Source: an uncultured Chlamydiae bacterium
GTDB lineage: Bacteria > Chlamydiota > Chlamydiia > Chlamydiales > Rhabdochlamydiaceae
Direction of reading: 5' to 3'
Assembly: GCA_903867585.1 (NCBI GenBank)
Contig: CAIPRZ010000113.1
Location: forward strand, 1-13,750
Length of the DNA stretch: 13,750 nucleotides
Shown: positions 12,938 to 13,750 of the stretch, piece by piece
How the letters are laid out: every line of letters starts with the position of its first letter
How positions within the stretch are numbered: the first letter of the stretch is position 1
Notes under the pieces: generated by a model
Database searches by the model: none
Seen by the model: the letters and a program-made list of their open reading frames with translations, nothing else
What the model was told of the DNA's origin: nothing
Program-made: the position numbers and the translations under genes

Positions 12938-13750
12938 ATGCTTAACTTTCGCAAACTTCGACAAGATTTCTCATCTAATATTCTCAAAGAGGGTAAAGAC
13001 CTTTTTGACTCGTTAAAAGTGGTCTCTGCTGAGCTTTTAGATATCAATAATAAATCGATAAAATTGCAGGGTAAAGTTCATGGACAATATGAAAATACCT
13101 ATGAAAGCATCATTGAAATAGATCGCGTTGAATGTGAAACCATCGATTCAGATTGTAATTGCCCTTACAATTATGATTGTCAGCATATTGCCGCTTTAAT
13201 GCTCTATTTTGAGCACAACTACGATAACGTTCTTGCTAATTTTGCCAATACAAACTCCGGCGATGAGCTCCTGGCCTCCTCAGATATGTCAGCCAATGAT
13301 AAAAAAGCTTTGATGACGGCTTTAAAAGAGGCAGAAAAAAAAGTCACAGGTCAAAAAGAGCTAAACATTCAAAAAGAGATTCTTCAAGAGTATCAATCAG
13401 CTGCTGTTATTTTAGCTCAGTCTCCTTTTTTCTCTAATACCCATTTTAAAGAGCTAGATCCTGCAGAGCTCATGATAATTTTTGCTATATCTAATCAAAA
13501 TAAAGGGCTTGTAGATTTCCAAATTGGTCTAAGATTACCTAACCGTTCTAAGCCGATAAATATTCCCAATCTTAAAAAGTTTATCGAAGCTGTAAAATTT
13601 CATGAACTCATGTACATGCATGGCAAATGTTTTAAATTTGATTTAAAAAGTTTTCCAGAAAATCAACGATTCATCGTTTCTAAATTAATCGAGCATACAA
13701 GATTTTTTGATGGGACCGTTCAAGAAAAGCAGCTAAGACAGGGTCAAATA
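12938..13750 (+). CDS. SWIM zinc-finger N-terminal part of a probable SNF2/SWI2 helicase (partial)
   Basis: An open frame of 271 codons runs from ATG 12938 off the right edge. The N-terminus (MLNFRKLRQDFSSNILKEGK) leads into a SWIM zinc finger. Its metal ligands are Cys73, Cys75, Cys81 and His83 (CNC...CQH), in a fold that binds DNA or protein. The rest in view is alpha/beta with no ATPase motifs yet; those would lie beyond the window. The call as SNF2 helicase comes from the SWIM finger and from position: CT708, next to trigger factor CT707 in C. trachomatis, is a SWI/SNF-type helicase of over 1,100 residues. The ribosome binding site is weak (AGGA about 17 bases upstream). In this genome the helicase is separated from tig by two tRNAs and a cold-shock gene. 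Confidence 0.82.
   Translation, partial: MLNFRKLRQDFSSNILKEGKDLFDSLKVVSAELLDINNKSIKLQGKVHGQYENTYESIIEIDRVECETIDSDCNCPYNYDCQHIAALMLYFEHNYDNVLANFANTNSGDELLASSDMSANDKKALMTALKEAEKKVTGQKELNIQKEILQEYQSAAVILAQSPFFSNTHFKELDPAELMIIFAISNQNKGLVDFQIGLRLPNRSKPINIPNLKKFIEAVKFHELMYMHGKCFKFDLKSFPENQRFIVSKLIEHTRFFDGTVQEKQLRQGQI

Noticed and set aside
1..13750. CRISPR arrays, insertion sequences and transposases
   Set aside because: No regularly spaced repeats, transposase motifs or flanking inverted repeats were seen.

Overview
The window comes from an AT-rich bacterium of the phylum Chlamydiota, most likely an environmental (Chlamydia-like) member rather than the genus Chlamydia. Two gene orders point there. 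On the left is a chlamydial type III secretion (T3SS) operon in the order CT663-like chaperone, FHA-domain CdsD, CdsE, CdsF needle and CdsG. On the right, clpX, clpP, trigger factor and a SWIM-zinc-finger protein (the N-terminus of a probable SNF2 helicase) follow the CT705-CT706-CT707-CT708 order of Chlamydia trachomatis. These assignments rest on recalled family knowledge and motif reading; no database search was run. The genus cannot be named.

Layout. 1-2699 (minus): T3SS operon that runs off the left edge. It holds a class I chaperone-like protein, the inner-membrane ring protein CdsD with two FHA domains, the needle co-chaperone CdsE, the needle CdsF and the start of CdsG. Its likely promoter sits at 2722-2750, just after the terminator of the next gene. 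2814-8911: an accessory block of six separately transcribed genes, two on minus and four on plus. One is a convincing hydrophobic T3SS translocator (CopB/YopB type, SctE). One resembles the EspB/CopD (SctB) partner in overall layout. Two (148 and 252 aa) are Asn/Gln/Ser-rich helical proteins that may be distantly related to each other. Two (466 and 151 aa) are unrecognised. 8916-12343 (minus): tandem tRNA-Gly(GCC) genes, trigger factor, clpP and clpX. 12537-12743 (plus): a cold-shock protein with a TTG start. 12938-end (plus): N-terminal part of a probable SNF2 helicase.

How the parts may work together. CdsE and CdsG should hold the needle subunit CdsF in the cytoplasm until export through a base that includes CdsD. 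The accessory block appears to supply what the needle delivers: a membrane translocator, a possible second translocator, and filament, tip or effector candidates. The most striking non-coding signal is a shared core promoter in front of three of these genes (minus 4139-4167, minus 4712-4740, plus 6979-7007). Each has a TTGnnn box, exactly 17 bp, TAAAAT, three bases, then the same GTTAAGG at the expected transcription start. A weaker version lies at 4902-4917. This suggests a co-regulated secreted-protein set. The protease/chaperone operon next to it is general housekeeping.
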